Assembly (NCBI RefSeq): GCF_020618475.1
Contig: NZ_CP085335.1
Span: 1,116,001-1,180,000, forward strand
From: Haladaptatus halobius
GTDB lineage: Archaea > Halobacteriota > Halobacteria > Halobacteriales > Haladaptataceae
Direction: 5' to 3'
DNA: 64,000 nucleotides
Shown: piece by piece, positions 37,294 to 45,852 of the stretch
How positions within the stretch are numbered: position 1 is the stretch's first letter
Layout of the letters: every line of letters starts with the position of its first letter
The notes under the pieces: model-generated
What the model was told of the DNA's origin: nothing
What the model saw: the letters and a program-made list of their open reading frames with translations, nothing else
The model's database searches: none
Made by a program: the position numbers and the translations under genes

Positions 37294-37748
37294 CGACGCT
37301 CGCCTCCCTCGCGAGCGGATTTTTCACGGCCAGCTCCGCTACCGTCGGTGACGACGGTCTCGCCAGCCTCGGAGCTCGTCGACGTTTGCATTTGATTTGC
37401 AAGACGTCGGAACGCTGCCCAGTGGAGGAACACCATTCCGAGTATGAGCACGCCCATGATGACGTCCGCCGCGTGCGTGATAGCGATGAGTGCATCGAGC
37501 CATGGGACGGTGTTCCCCGCCACCCAGTCGGATCCGACGCCGCCACCCGCTACGGTCGGCTGCACCCGAGCTAGGGTTTCGTAGAACACCTCGTTTCCGG
37601 CCCAGCCGTCGACCCACCAGTAGGCGAGGGCGGTGACGCCGATACCAACAACTGCACTGATGAGAATCGCCGTCCTTCCGGTTAGACCACCGTTCCCATC
37701 CGCTTTGCTGTCGTCGTTGTCGGACTCATCGTTCCGGTCACTCATCAT
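37290..37748 (-). CDS. small membrane subunit of the formate dehydrogenase operon
   Basis: A 152-residue protein with an acidic N-terminus and two helices (TAILISAVVGIGVTALAYWW; AADVIMGVLILGMVFLHWAA). It overlaps both neighbours by 4 bp (ATGA type), so it is translationally coupled within the operon and probably an accessory membrane subunit or assembly factor. I know no functional name for it. Confidence 0.7.
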   Translation of the reverse strand: MMSDRNDESDNDDSKADGNGGLTGRTAILISAVVGIGVTALAYWWVDGWAGNEVFYETLARVQPTVAGGGVGSDWVAGNTVPWLDALIAITHAADVIMGVLILGMVFLHWAAFRRLANQMQTSTSSEAGETVVTDGSGAGREKSAREGGERR

Positions 37749-38440
37749 CTAAACACCTCCGCATCATCACCGAAGATGATCTCCATCGCTTCGTCATTGA
37801 AGAACGGTTCCGCACCCCGTCGGTCGAGTTCGGTAGCGATTTCGTCGGGCGTACCGACGAGGATGGCATCGGTGCTGCACTCCTCGGCGCAGGCTGGTCC
37901 CTTGCCCGACACCTGCTGTCGTTCCTCGCACATGGTACACTTATCCATGATATCGCCGTTACCGATGATCGTGGCACTACCATCGTCGGAACTGGGGAAC
38001 TGGGGCGCGCCGAACGGGCATGCAGACAGGCAGTATTGACAGCCAATACAGAGATCGTCGCGAACCTCCACGAACCCATCATCCTTCTTGATCAGCGAGT
38101 CGGTCGGGCAGACCGAGACGCACGGGGCGTTCTCACAATGGTAACACTGCATCGGGATGCTGGTCTCACCCGGCTTCTTGCCCTGCTTGAGTGCTTTTGC
38201 ACTGTTAGCGTTGAGCCCCTCTGCGGCCTCCTGGCCCTCCATCATCGTGGCGATGCTGATGCGCTGTTCGTCGGCGGGAACGTCCCACGTCCGCTTGCAG
38301 GCGACCACGCATCCACCACAGTCAATGCAAGCCTCTACGTCCGGAAAGATTCGGGCGCTGTCGCCCGTGCTCATTACCCCCTGTCGCATGACCTCCTTGT
38401 TGGAACCGGGTTTGCCGTCCTGTGATTTGTTTTTTGACAT
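37745..38440 (-). CDS. formate dehydrogenase iron-sulfur subunit (beta)
   Basis: A 231-residue ferredoxin-like protein with four [4Fe-4S] cysteine groups: CIDCGGCVVACKRTW, CYHCENAPCVSVCP, CIGCQYCLSACPFGAPQ and CTMCEERQQVSGKGPACAEEC. This is the DmsB/FdhB pattern that carries electrons from the molybdopterin subunit to the cytochrome. It has no signal of its own and should be exported with the alpha subunit by the Tat system. It is cotranscribed, 12 bp after the alpha gene. Confidence 0.92.
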   Translation of the reverse strand: MSKNKSQDGKPGSNKEVMRQGVMSTGDSARIFPDVEACIDCGGCVVACKRTWDVPADEQRISIATMMEGQEAAEGLNANSAKALKQGKKPGETSIPMQCYHCENAPCVSVCPTDSLIKKDDGFVEVRDDLCIGCQYCLSACPFGAPQFPSSDDGSATIIGNGDIMDKCTMCEERQQVSGKGPACAEECSTDAILVGTPDEIATELDRRGAEPFFNDEAMEIIFGDDAEVFR

Positions 38441-38451
38441 TCACTCTCACC

Positions 38452-41400
38452 TCATTGCACGGTCGAGTTATCGCGTACGTCGAAGTCTTTCTGCGTCCCG
38501 ATACCCTCGCGGTCTTGCGGGAATTCCGCGCCGAAACCGACTATCTTGCCGCCCTCCCACATGTTGAGATCCTCGAGCTTGGTCTTCGTCGCGGGTTGTA
38601 CTTTCACCATCGCAGCCTTCGTCTCCTGCATCTGGGTTTCGGCGTCGTAACCCCGCGACGTGATGATGTTCACGCTGTCGCCGATGGCGAACGGCGCGAG
38701 ACCGTCGGGGTATTTGTCCTCCAAGCTCTTGCCGTGGAAGACGCCGCCCCAGTGGAACGGGAGGAACACCTCCTTTTCGTTCGGTCGATGAGTCACTCGT
38801 GCCTTCACGAGAACCGACCCGCGGTCAGTCGTCGAGACGATCACCAGATCGCCGCCGTCGACACCCATTTGCTCGGCCATCTTCGGATGAATCTCGGCGT
38901 ACATGTGGGGCTGGAGATCCGCGAGGAAGATGTTCGAACGCGACTCCGAACCGCCGCCCTGATGTTCGACTTGACGACCGGTCGTCATGATGGTATCCAT
39001 CCCCTGTTTTTGAACCGCGGCGGTCGCTTGCGTTTGAATCGCCGCGTTGTTTTGGTCGAGTCCGAAGAAGTTCTGCTGTGCGCCGTTTGCGGGCCACTTC
39101 TTCACGAGATCCGGCCGCGGGCTCTCGATCGGTTCGCGGTGAATCGGCACCACGTCGAGGAAGTTCCACGCGACTGCGCGAGCCTTCCCGCGTCCGGTCG
39201 GTGCGTCCGGCTGTTTGTGGTCGTATTGTTCGTAGTCGGCGGGGTTGATATCGGAGACGGCCTGTTTGGGTTTGAGGTTCCCGTTCTGTTGCATCTGTTG
39301 TAGCTTCTTCGCGGCGTCGAACACCGACTTGTCTGCCCGAAGCGCGTATTCGTACGGCACTGAGAGCGCGTCGGGATTTCTGATATCCTGCGGCCAGACC
39401 GTCGAGAAACCGGGGTATTCGGGGACGCCCTGAATCTGTCCTTGCCCGTTCCACCAGTCAGGGTTGTACGGGGCGCGAAGGAGCTCCAGTCCCTTTTGTC
39501 CTTGCCGCTTGACCGTCTCCTTGAACGGATACTCCTTCTGGGACGGGGCTTCCCCAGTCTTCACCTCTTGTTGCCATTCCTGTCTGGTCGGTGCCTTGCC
39601 ACCCCACCGAGCGCGGAAGTCCTGTCCGCCCTCCCGCGGGTCGAGATCATCTCGCCAGATGATGGGCGTCCCTGGATGCCCCTCTCCCCAACACGGCCAC
39701 GGCAACTGCCAATACTCACCCTCGACCGGCCCGGACTTCGCTTCGAGGTCTTCGGTGCTGAACGCGTAATCGTACTCGTACTGGCGCTGGAGTCGCTGGG
39801 GATCCTGTTGGTAGCCGATGGTTCGCACGCCGAGGTTAATCTCCTTCAGGCACTGCTCGTAGGTGTTCTTCCCGTTGAACAACTCGGGGCCACCTCCCCA
39901 GTCGAAGTGCTCGCCGAAGCCGAGTTCGGCGGCCAACTCCTGAATTATCTGCATATCCGGCTTCGCGTTGTGGCTCGGCGGTCGAACCGGATTGCGCCAC
40001 TGAACTGACCGGTGCGAGTTGGTCACTGTGCCGTGGTGTTCGTACTGACTCGATGCGGGAAGGATGATGACGCCGTCTTTCCGGTCGGATATCACCGATG
40101 CCAGTGACGGGAACATATCGACGATGACCAGTAAGTCAAGGTTCTCCATCGCCGCTTTCTGCTTACCCATCTCGCTGATGGAGTTGACGGAGTGACCGTG
40201 GAATATCGCCGCTCGGAGCCCCGTCGGCTGGTAGAGTTGTGCGTTGTTCAACCGCTTTTCCTTCGGGAGCGCGCCTTCAAACCAGCGGGCAACGGTCAAC
40301 CCGTACTGGAACATCATCGACCTGTTGGAGACGTCAACCCCGCCCATGTTCTCGAACGCAGAGACCGCCTCTGGGGCTTGGTCTTGGAACTTCTCCTTGG
40401 ACATCTTGTCGAATCGCTGGTATAAATCCTTGAACGACGTACTCCCGCTCGTCCACGGACTCTGGTTCCAAACGTCGGCCCAGTACGCCCACGAACCGGG
40501 CGACGTGACGCTGTAATAGCCCGGAAGGATGTGACTGTTCGGTCCGAGGTCGGTCGCTCCCTGGACGTTCGAGTGGCCGCGCATAACCTGGAGGCCACCG
40601 CCGCTCCGCGCCGCGGAGCCGGATGCGAGACTCAATAGCGCGTACGACCGGATGTTCTGAGTTCCGTTGTTGTGTTGAGTACCACCCATCGCCCACTCGA
40701 TCTGGACGTTTGGCTTGTTCCGAACGATGAGATCGCCGAGTTCCTTGATGTCGGCCTTATCCACCCACGTGATATCCTCGACGGTGTCGAGATCGTACTG
40801 GTCAAGTTCGACGTCCACGTCCGGCCATCCTTGCACCCGCTCGTTCAGCATTTGCTGGTCGAGTTCGCCCTGCTCTTTCAGATACCGAATGAGACCCATG
40901 ATCAGCGCCACGTCGGTGCCGGGCCGAATGCGGTAGAAATGGTCGGCGTGGGCTGACGTCTTGGTGTACCGTGCGTCCACCGAAACGATCGTTCCACCGC
41001 GGCGCTGGCCTTCGAGAATATGCTGCATCGCGATGGGGTGGGCCTCGGCGGGGTTTTGGCCGATGATAATGTCGAGGTCGTAGTTCCGATAATCGTTGAT
41101 GGTGTTGGTCATCGCGCCGTACCCCCACGTGTTCGCCAGCCCTGATACCGTCGTGGAGTGACAGATTCGGGCCTGGTGATCCACGTTGTTCGTTCCAAAG
41201 AACGCCGCGAGTTTTCGGAAGGCGTAGGCCTCCTCGTTAGCGTGGTGGGCGCTGCCGAGCCACATTACACTGTCCGGGCCGTTTTCCTTTCGATACTTGT
41301 TCAGCTTGCTACCGACCTCGCCCATCGCCTCGTCCCACGACACCTTTTTCCATTCGCCGTTTTCGAGCTTTAGCGGATGCTTGAGCCGCTTCGGCGAATG

Positions 41401-41727
41401 TTCGCTCCCGTAGATGCCCGCTCCTTTCGAACAGAGCGATCCGTTATTGACGGGGTGCTCGTGCCACGGCTCTTGGCCGACGAACGCGTCACCCTTGCGT
41501 TCTCCCTTAAATCCACAGCCGACGGCACAGAAGTTACAGATGGTTTTGACCATCTCATTTTGTCCTAGTGCTCCTTCAGGTTCTTGCTCACCACCGTCTT
41601 CGTTTTGCGCCAGTATTTGCCCGGTAGCGCCACCGCCGAGTGCGACTGCCCCCGCGAGCGCGCTTGCCTTCATGAACGAGCGACGGTCGAGATCGAGCGA
41701 AACAGGTTCTGTAGGTTCCATACTCAT
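38452..41727 (-). CDS. fdhA: formate dehydrogenase catalytic subunit (alpha), molybdopterin enzyme
   Basis: A 1091-residue Mo/W-bisPGD oxidoreductase. A Tat signal (LDRRSFMKASALAGAVALGG) places it outside the membrane. The N-terminal [4Fe-4S] site uses C64, C67, C71 and C99 (CNFCAVGCG; LCSKG). C189 in ARICHSTTVSGLANTWGYG takes the metal-ligand position held by SeCys/Cys in formate dehydrogenases, with His next to it. MopB domains and a C-terminal dinucleotide-binding domain (SESRSNIFLADLQPHMYAEI) follow. The length is near that of haloarchaeal and Gram-negative FdoG/FdnG-type enzymes. Nitrate or polysulfide reductases are less likely given the Cys-His pair. First gene of the operon. Confidence 0.88.
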   Translation of the reverse strand: MSMEPTEPVSLDLDRRSFMKASALAGAVALGGGATGQILAQNEDGGEQEPEGALGQNEMVKTICNFCAVGCGFKGERKGDAFVGQEPWHEHPVNNGSLCSKGAGIYGSEHSPKRLKHPLKLENGEWKKVSWDEAMGEVGSKLNKYRKENGPDSVMWLGSAHHANEEAYAFRKLAAFFGTNNVDHQARICHSTTVSGLANTWGYGAMTNTINDYRNYDLDIIIGQNPAEAHPIAMQHILEGQRRGGTIVSVDARYTKTSAHADHFYRIRPGTDVALIMGLIRYLKEQGELDQQMLNERVQGWPDVDVELDQYDLDTVEDITWVDKADIKELGDLIVRNKPNVQIEWAMGGTQHNNGTQNIRSYALLSLASGSAARSGGGLQVMRGHSNVQGATDLGPNSHILPGYYSVTSPGSWAYWADVWNQSPWTSGSTSFKDLYQRFDKMSKEKFQDQAPEAVSAFENMGGVDVSNRSMMFQYGLTVARWFEGALPKEKRLNNAQLYQPTGLRAAIFHGHSVNSISEMGKQKAAMENLDLLVIVDMFPSLASVISDRKDGVIILPASSQYEHHGTVTNSHRSVQWRNPVRPPSHNAKPDMQIIQELAAELGFGEHFDWGGGPELFNGKNTYEQCLKEINLGVRTIGYQQDPQRLQRQYEYDYAFSTEDLEAKSGPVEGEYWQLPWPCWGEGHPGTPIIWRDDLDPREGGQDFRARWGGKAPTRQEWQQEVKTGEAPSQKEYPFKETVKRQGQKGLELLRAPYNPDWWNGQGQIQGVPEYPGFSTVWPQDIRNPDALSVPYEYALRADKSVFDAAKKLQQMQQNGNLKPKQAVSDINPADYEQYDHKQPDAPTGRGKARAVAWNFLDVVPIHREPIESPRPDLVKKWPANGAQQNFFGLDQNNAAIQTQATAAVQKQGMDTIMTTGRQVEHQGGGSESRSNIFLADLQPHMYAEIHPKMAEQMGVDGGDLVIVSTTDRGSVLVKARVTHRPNEKEVFLPFHWGGVFHGKSLEDKYPDGLAPFAIGDSVNIITSRGYDAETQMQETKAAMVKVQPATKTKLEDLNMWEGGKIVGFGAEFPQDREGIGTQKDFDVRDNSTVQ

Positions 41728-41877
41728 ACTATTTCACCTAGCACGCCCCATGCCAGCATGTGACAATGTCCCTAATGCCTTCTTTCGATAGTATCTATCA
41801 TTAAGGTTCGGGTGCCGTGGAGTTCGCACGTGGTAACTGACGCATCCTGTGTCATATGGTGACTCTTCGCAAGAACT
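41728..41877. promoter_or_regulatory. divergent promoter region between fdhA and the Hdr-like gene
   Basis: These 150 bp separate the divergent starts, so both promoters must lie here. AT-rich patches near 41785-41810 and 41850-41875 are candidates. No clear operator is seen. Confidence 0.45.
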
Positions 41878-44028
41878 ATGTTCGAGACAACGGTAGGAGT
41901 AGAGGAAATGAACACCGGGGCGTTCGTCTGTTCCTGCGCCGGAACGTGTGCAGTAGACTTAGAAAGCGTTCGGGAGGGGGTCGAAGGCGTGGACGTAGTA
42001 GCGAGTTCAAGTCTGCTTTGCGATGATGGGTTAGAGGCGATGGCACAGGTTATCGACGAATACGAACTCGACCAGCTCGTTATCACCGCATCGGAGGCGG
42101 GGTGCAAGCAAAAATTCCGCCAACTCGGGGTTGAGAAAGGGCTCCATCCCGAGGCGACTTCGTTCGTGAATCACCGCGAAGAAGCCGGCTGGGTTCACGA
42201 CGAACCCGCCGCGACGGCCAAGACCGCTCGACTCATCAACGCCACCTACGCCGGTCTCCGCGAGGAAGCCAGCTCGCGGAACGTTTCGAAGGAGACTGGT
42301 GAGTCGGTTGCGGTGGTTGGCGACGCCGAAGCCGCCGCAGCGCTCGCGGATACCGCGAACGTGACGCTCATCGCGGACGGAACGGATTTTGCGGATTCCG
42401 ACACTGACCTCGACGACGTGGCCGTTGAGCGCGGTCGCGTAATCGATGTCGAGGGGAGTTTCGGCGAGTTCGAGCTACGCCTCGAGTCGCGCGTAACTGA
42501 GGACTGCGTTGGGTGTATGAAGTGTGTCCGCGAGGGGCCGGACGGTGAGGTGACGCGGTATCCGGTCGATATCGCACCGGGCGTGGAAGACGGCGACTGG
42601 GTCGAGTGCTGTCCGACCGATGCTATCGCGCTGGAAGGCGTCGAGCGGACGTTGGAAGCCGACCAAGTCGTTTACCCTGACGCGGACGCACAAACGCGGG
42701 GTGGCCGTCTCGGCTTCCACACCGGTTCGCTCGACGCGGCCACCGCCGCTGCTGTCGAGAGTCTGCTCGGCGGCATCGAGAAACCCAAACACCTCGACTT
42801 GGAGATGGACGTGTGTGCCTCCGGGGCGTCGAGTCAGATGGGTTGTAACGAGTGCGTCGACGCCTGCCCTCACGGTGCAGTCGAGCGCCCTAACATCGAC
42901 GAAGTGGCGTTCGACGAGGTGGCATGTCAGAACTGTGGTGCCTGCACGAGCGCGTGCCCGACCGGAGCGGTCGAACTCCGCGAGCCGTCGAACGAGCGAA
43001 TCGCCCGCGAAGTCGAAGCGCTGCTCGAACCTCGGGAGACGGGCGGGTGGTTATTCGGCGGCGCTGACTCGCTGGGCGAACAGGTCATCGCATTCGTTTG
43101 TTCGGAGCGTGCTCGGCGCGCACTCCGCGAGTACGGTCGTAGAGCAACAGTAGGAGATGCCGATGAGTTTAGGTATCATCCCGTGCTCCCAGTATCGGTT
43201 CCCTGCACGGATACGGTCGGGGAGGCTCACGTGATGCACGCACTGGCAGCGGGTGCCGACGGGGTGGCACTGCTCGGGTGCGGCGAAGCGTGTAGTCACA
43301 CCGGCCCGGAGCCGAAGGCGGACTTCGTCTCGCGGCTTAATCGCGCGACGACCGATTTCGGACTCGGCGAACGCGTCGCATTTCTCGCACCCGACCCGAA
43401 CACCCCCGAAGCGTTCGTCGAATCGCTCTCGGCGTTCGTCGAGGATCTCGACGATTCACCGATACCCGCGGGCGGACACGTTGCGACCGGCCATCTGGTC
43501 GACGCCGACCGACCAAATCCGTCGTACGACAGTCACGGCTGGACGCTCGAGAGCGTCCGAGCTATTTTGGGTCACGTCGAGCCCGAGCGCGAAGTGATTC
43601 GCGGCCTGAAGGATTTCGGGTGGATGGAAGTGAACGACGACTGCGTCCTGACGCCAACCTGCACGAACCTCTGTCCGACCGACGCCATCCGTCGTATCGA
43701 AGGGAGTCTTCAGTTTAACCACGAGTTGTGCGTCAACTGTGGTCTCTGTGCGGAGGGATGTCCGGAAGCCGCCATCGAGATGGAGGACGGACTTGATCTC
43801 TCGTTACTCCCCGAGAACCGTGAGGGTGACGACCCCGCGTGGGTGACGGTTCGCGAGGGCGAGATGCGAAGGTGCATCCGATGCGGTGACCCATTCACTA
43901 GCGAGGCCTCGGCCCGGAAGATCGAAGACGAGGTCGGTGAAACGGTCGCCGGACTCTCATCGGACTCCGAACACAGCGTCTTCGAGTACTGCGGCAACTG
44001 TCGCGCGCGCTTTCTCTTCGAGGGGTAA
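41878..44028 (+). CDS. multidomain iron-sulfur protein: HdrA-like N-terminus, ferredoxin repeats, MvhD/FlpD-like domain
   Basis: A 716-residue protein. The N-terminus (FVCSCAGTCAVDL; SLLCDDGLEAM; EEAGWVHD) matches the start of HdrA. No FAD domain follows; instead there are a CVGCMKC segment, paired [4Fe-4S] motifs CNECVDACPHG and CQNCGACTSACP, an MvhD/FlpD-like domain (VPCTDTVGEAHVMHALAAGA; DGVALLGCGEACSHTG), another ferredoxin pair and a C-terminal CIRCGDPF...CGNC zinc-type site. MvhD carries electrons between hydrogenase or formate dehydrogenase and heterodisulfide reductase in methanogens. Here it probably shuttles electrons for the divergent formate dehydrogenase. It is cytoplasmic. ATG 41908 is an alternative start. 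Confidence 0.75.
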   Translation: MFETTVGVEEMNTGAFVCSCAGTCAVDLESVREGVEGVDVVASSSLLCDDGLEAMAQVIDEYELDQLVITASEAGCKQKFRQLGVEKGLHPEATSFVNHREEAGWVHDEPAATAKTARLINATYAGLREEASSRNVSKETGESVAVVGDAEAAAALADTANVTLIADGTDFADSDTDLDDVAVERGRVIDVEGSFGEFELRLESRVTEDCVGCMKCVREGPDGEVTRYPVDIAPGVEDGDWVECCPTDAIALEGVERTLEADQVVYPDADAQTRGGRLGFHTGSLDAATAAAVESLLGGIEKPKHLDLEMDVCASGASSQMGCNECVDACPHGAVERPNIDEVAFDEVACQNCGACTSACPTGAVELREPSNERIAREVEALLEPRETGGWLFGGADSLGEQVIAFVCSERARRALREYGRRATVGDADEFRYHPVLPVSVPCTDTVGEAHVMHALAAGADGVALLGCGEACSHTGPEPKADFVSRLNRATTDFGLGERVAFLAPDPNTPEAFVESLSAFVEDLDDSPIPAGGHVATGHLVDADRPNPSYDSHGWTLESVRAILGHVEPEREVIRGLKDFGWMEVNDDCVLTPTCTNLCPTDAIRRIEGSLQFNHELCVNCGLCAEGCPEAAIEMEDGLDLSLLPENREGDDPAWVTVREGEMRRCIRCGDPFTSEASARKIEDEVGETVAGLSSDSEHSVFEYCGNCRARFLFEG

Positions 44029-44029
44029 T

Positions 44030-44656
44030 ATGAACGACCACGAAATCTACGACGCTCGACTCGAGATACTCGACTACGCCATCGATATTTTCTCGGACGC
44101 GCCGGGAGAGTCGTTTATCGGGACCTTCCTCGACGGAGAGAGTAGAATCCCCGAAAAGGAGGTCAACCCCGCACTGGACGAAGGGTTCGCTGAGGTGAAA
44201 GCGTTCATCGCGGAGAACGAAGGCCGGTCGGTTGAGGACGTGCGAGACGAGTTGGCGACCGAGTACACTCGGCTGTTCGTCGGCCCACGCCCACCGGTGC
44301 TCGCTCACGAGACGTACTACCGAGACGACACCGACTTTCTCGGTACGGGGCTTGCTGATGTGCAAGCCAGCTACGCAGCGGCGGGGTGGGCACCGCCGGA
44401 GGAATATCCCGAGGAGGCCGACTTCGTCGTGGTCGAGTTAGCCTTCCTTCGGTATCTCGTCGAGCGACAACGTCGGGGCGACGACGAGACGTTCGGCTTC
44501 GAACGGGTCTTCCTCGACGAGCACTTACTCGCGTGGGTCGACACGTTTTCCGCGGCCGTACTAAAGAACACTGACGAGTCGTTCTATCGCGCAGGAGCCA
44601 AAATAGTCGAAGGATTCGTCGAGTTTGAGGACGAGTTGGTCGCGCAGATGGTCTAA
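44030..44656 (+). CDS. TorD/DmsD-like chaperone
   Basis: A 208-residue helical protein of the TorD family, which guards Tat-exported molybdoenzymes and helps insert cofactor. Recognised by ELATEYTRLFVGPRPPVLAH, typical of this family, followed by ETYYRDDTDFLG and LRYLVERQ. It starts one base after the stop of the Hdr-like gene and is cotranscribed. The likely client is the formate dehydrogenase alpha subunit across the divergent promoter. Confidence 0.8.
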   Translation: MNDHEIYDARLEILDYAIDIFSDAPGESFIGTFLDGESRIPEKEVNPALDEGFAEVKAFIAENEGRSVEDVRDELATEYTRLFVGPRPPVLAHETYYRDDTDFLGTGLADVQASYAAAGWAPPEEYPEEADFVVVELAFLRYLVERQRRGDDETFGFERVFLDEHLLAWVDTFSAAVLKNTDESFYRAGAKIVEGFVEFEDELVAQMV

Positions 44657-44839
44657 TCTTGTCGCTTAAGTAGCAGGGGTTCACATCAGGCTCGCCCGGC
44701 GAGGCTCTGCGCCCGTTTCGACGTACTCCACGACCGGAGTCAGCGGGGAGAGCCCCGTTGCAATCCCCCACGAGATGATGGATGTTTCAAAAATACATCG
44801 GATTCGATAATTCGAAGGAGTTCAACAGGGCCGGGGAAG

Positions 44840-45076
44840 TCATTCTGTGACGAACAGAATCGACCCGAGGAGGGCGGCCAGCGATGTGACCGCCAGCGCC
44901 AGTGCGACGGGCGTCGCTGTGGCTATCACCTGCTCCATCCGGAAGTACCACCTCCACGTCTGCTGGGTCTCGGCGATGAATCCCGTGAATCCGACTCCGG
45001 CCACGACCGCGACGAGGGCGATGAGGAGGACAAGCGGAATCGTCTGCACCGCTCGCCGGAGGTTCATCTCACGCAT
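44840..45076 (-). CDS. two-helix membrane miniprotein
   Basis: A 78-residue protein. A short basic start (MREMNLRRAVQ) leads into helix 1 (TIPLVLLIALVAVVAGVGFT); a Trp/Tyr turn (TWRWYFRMEQ) leads into helix 2. It overlaps the preceding gene by 8 bp and has a similar layout (helix, WxW turn, helix), so the two may be paralogues. Function unknown. Confidence 0.55.
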   Translation of the reverse strand: MREMNLRRAVQTIPLVLLIALVAVVAGVGFTGFIAETQQTWRWYFRMEQVIATATPVALALAVTSLAALLGSILFVTE

Positions 45077-45365
45077 CGCCCCACCGCCTCCGCGCGACGA
45101 CGAATAAGCCGAATAGTGGGAGGAGCACGGCCAGCAGATACTGAACGAACAGGCCGACGTAGCTCAGTGTCGATTCGAGATGAATAGTCCAGTGCCACGT
45201 TCCTTTCGCCTCCGCGATGATGGCGATAGTGCCGATTATCAGTAAGGAGAGGCCGAGAAGTGCTGTCAGCGCATACACCGCCGTCCGGAGGGTGTCTAAC
45301 AGTCGGTGTCGGGTCGAGCGGTCGCGTACGCGATGTTGGTCATGTGGGTCGTGTTCACCTTCCAT
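45069..45365 (-). CDS. two-helix membrane protein
   Basis: A 98-residue protein with a charged N-terminal 25 residues and two helices separated by KGTWHWTIHLEST, a turn like that of the downstream miniprotein. ATG 45365 lies just inside the end of the preceding short gene (stop at 45369-45371), so the three genes form an operon. Function unknown; perhaps a small integral complex. Confidence 0.55.
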   Translation of the reverse strand: MEGEHDPHDQHRVRDRSTRHRLLDTLRTAVYALTALLGLSLLIIGTIAIIAEAKGTWHWTIHLESTLSYVGLFVQYLLAVLLPLFGLFVVARRRWGDA

Positions 45366-45368
45366 GTG

Positions 45369-45509
45369 TTACCCCCAGTACGTCCGATACGCGTCGAAGA
45401 CGATGAGACCGAAGACGAGTATACCAATCGCTACGATCACCGTCGCACTGTCGAGCGATAGTGGATAGTACGTCTCGGTTCCGCCGTGAATCGGACTGAT
45501 TGTGGCCAA
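45369..45509 (-). CDS. 46-residue single-helix membrane protein, TTG start
   Basis: The open frame reads LATISPIHGGTETYYPLSLD and then one clear helix (TVIVAIGILVFGLIVFDAY), ending RTYWG at TAA 45369. The only start in reach is TTG 45509. It is the first of three overlapping small membrane genes. The helix and coupling support reality; a conserved HxGG...YYPL stretch hints at a metal or heme oxidase accessory, but this is a guess. Confidence 0.45.
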   Translation of the reverse strand: MATISPIHGGTETYYPLSLDSATVIVAIGILVFGLIVFDAYRTYWG

Positions 45510-45852
45510 TATTAATGCTCTTTGGGATACAACCGCTTAAACGCTTTTGCCGGCGGTTTTCTCGATGAGAGAGGCTTCGTTCCGTGAACTGCCTCCGGTG
45601 CGACTCCGAGACTACTCACCCTGAGATATCAGTATATTATCTCGTCCCTTCCGAACCGTGAATGTAGTTCCGATCAGTCACCAAAACGGATTCCGAGACG
45701 GCAGAATCCAGTCCACGATGACAACGTTCGCTCGAACCGTCCTTCCATCGACAGCGAGTGTTTCTGCAGGCTCCCGGGCTCGTTTCTTCAATCGGTTGAC
45801 TCGTCGGGAAATCCTTTTGCTAATCCGGACGGTAGTCATTCCGACGATTGGT

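Noticed and set aside
38452..41727. Calling the molybdopterin subunit a nitrate or DMSO reductase
   Set aside because: The metal-ligand position is Cys followed by His (ARICHSTTV) and the beta and gamma partners fit formate dehydrogenase.
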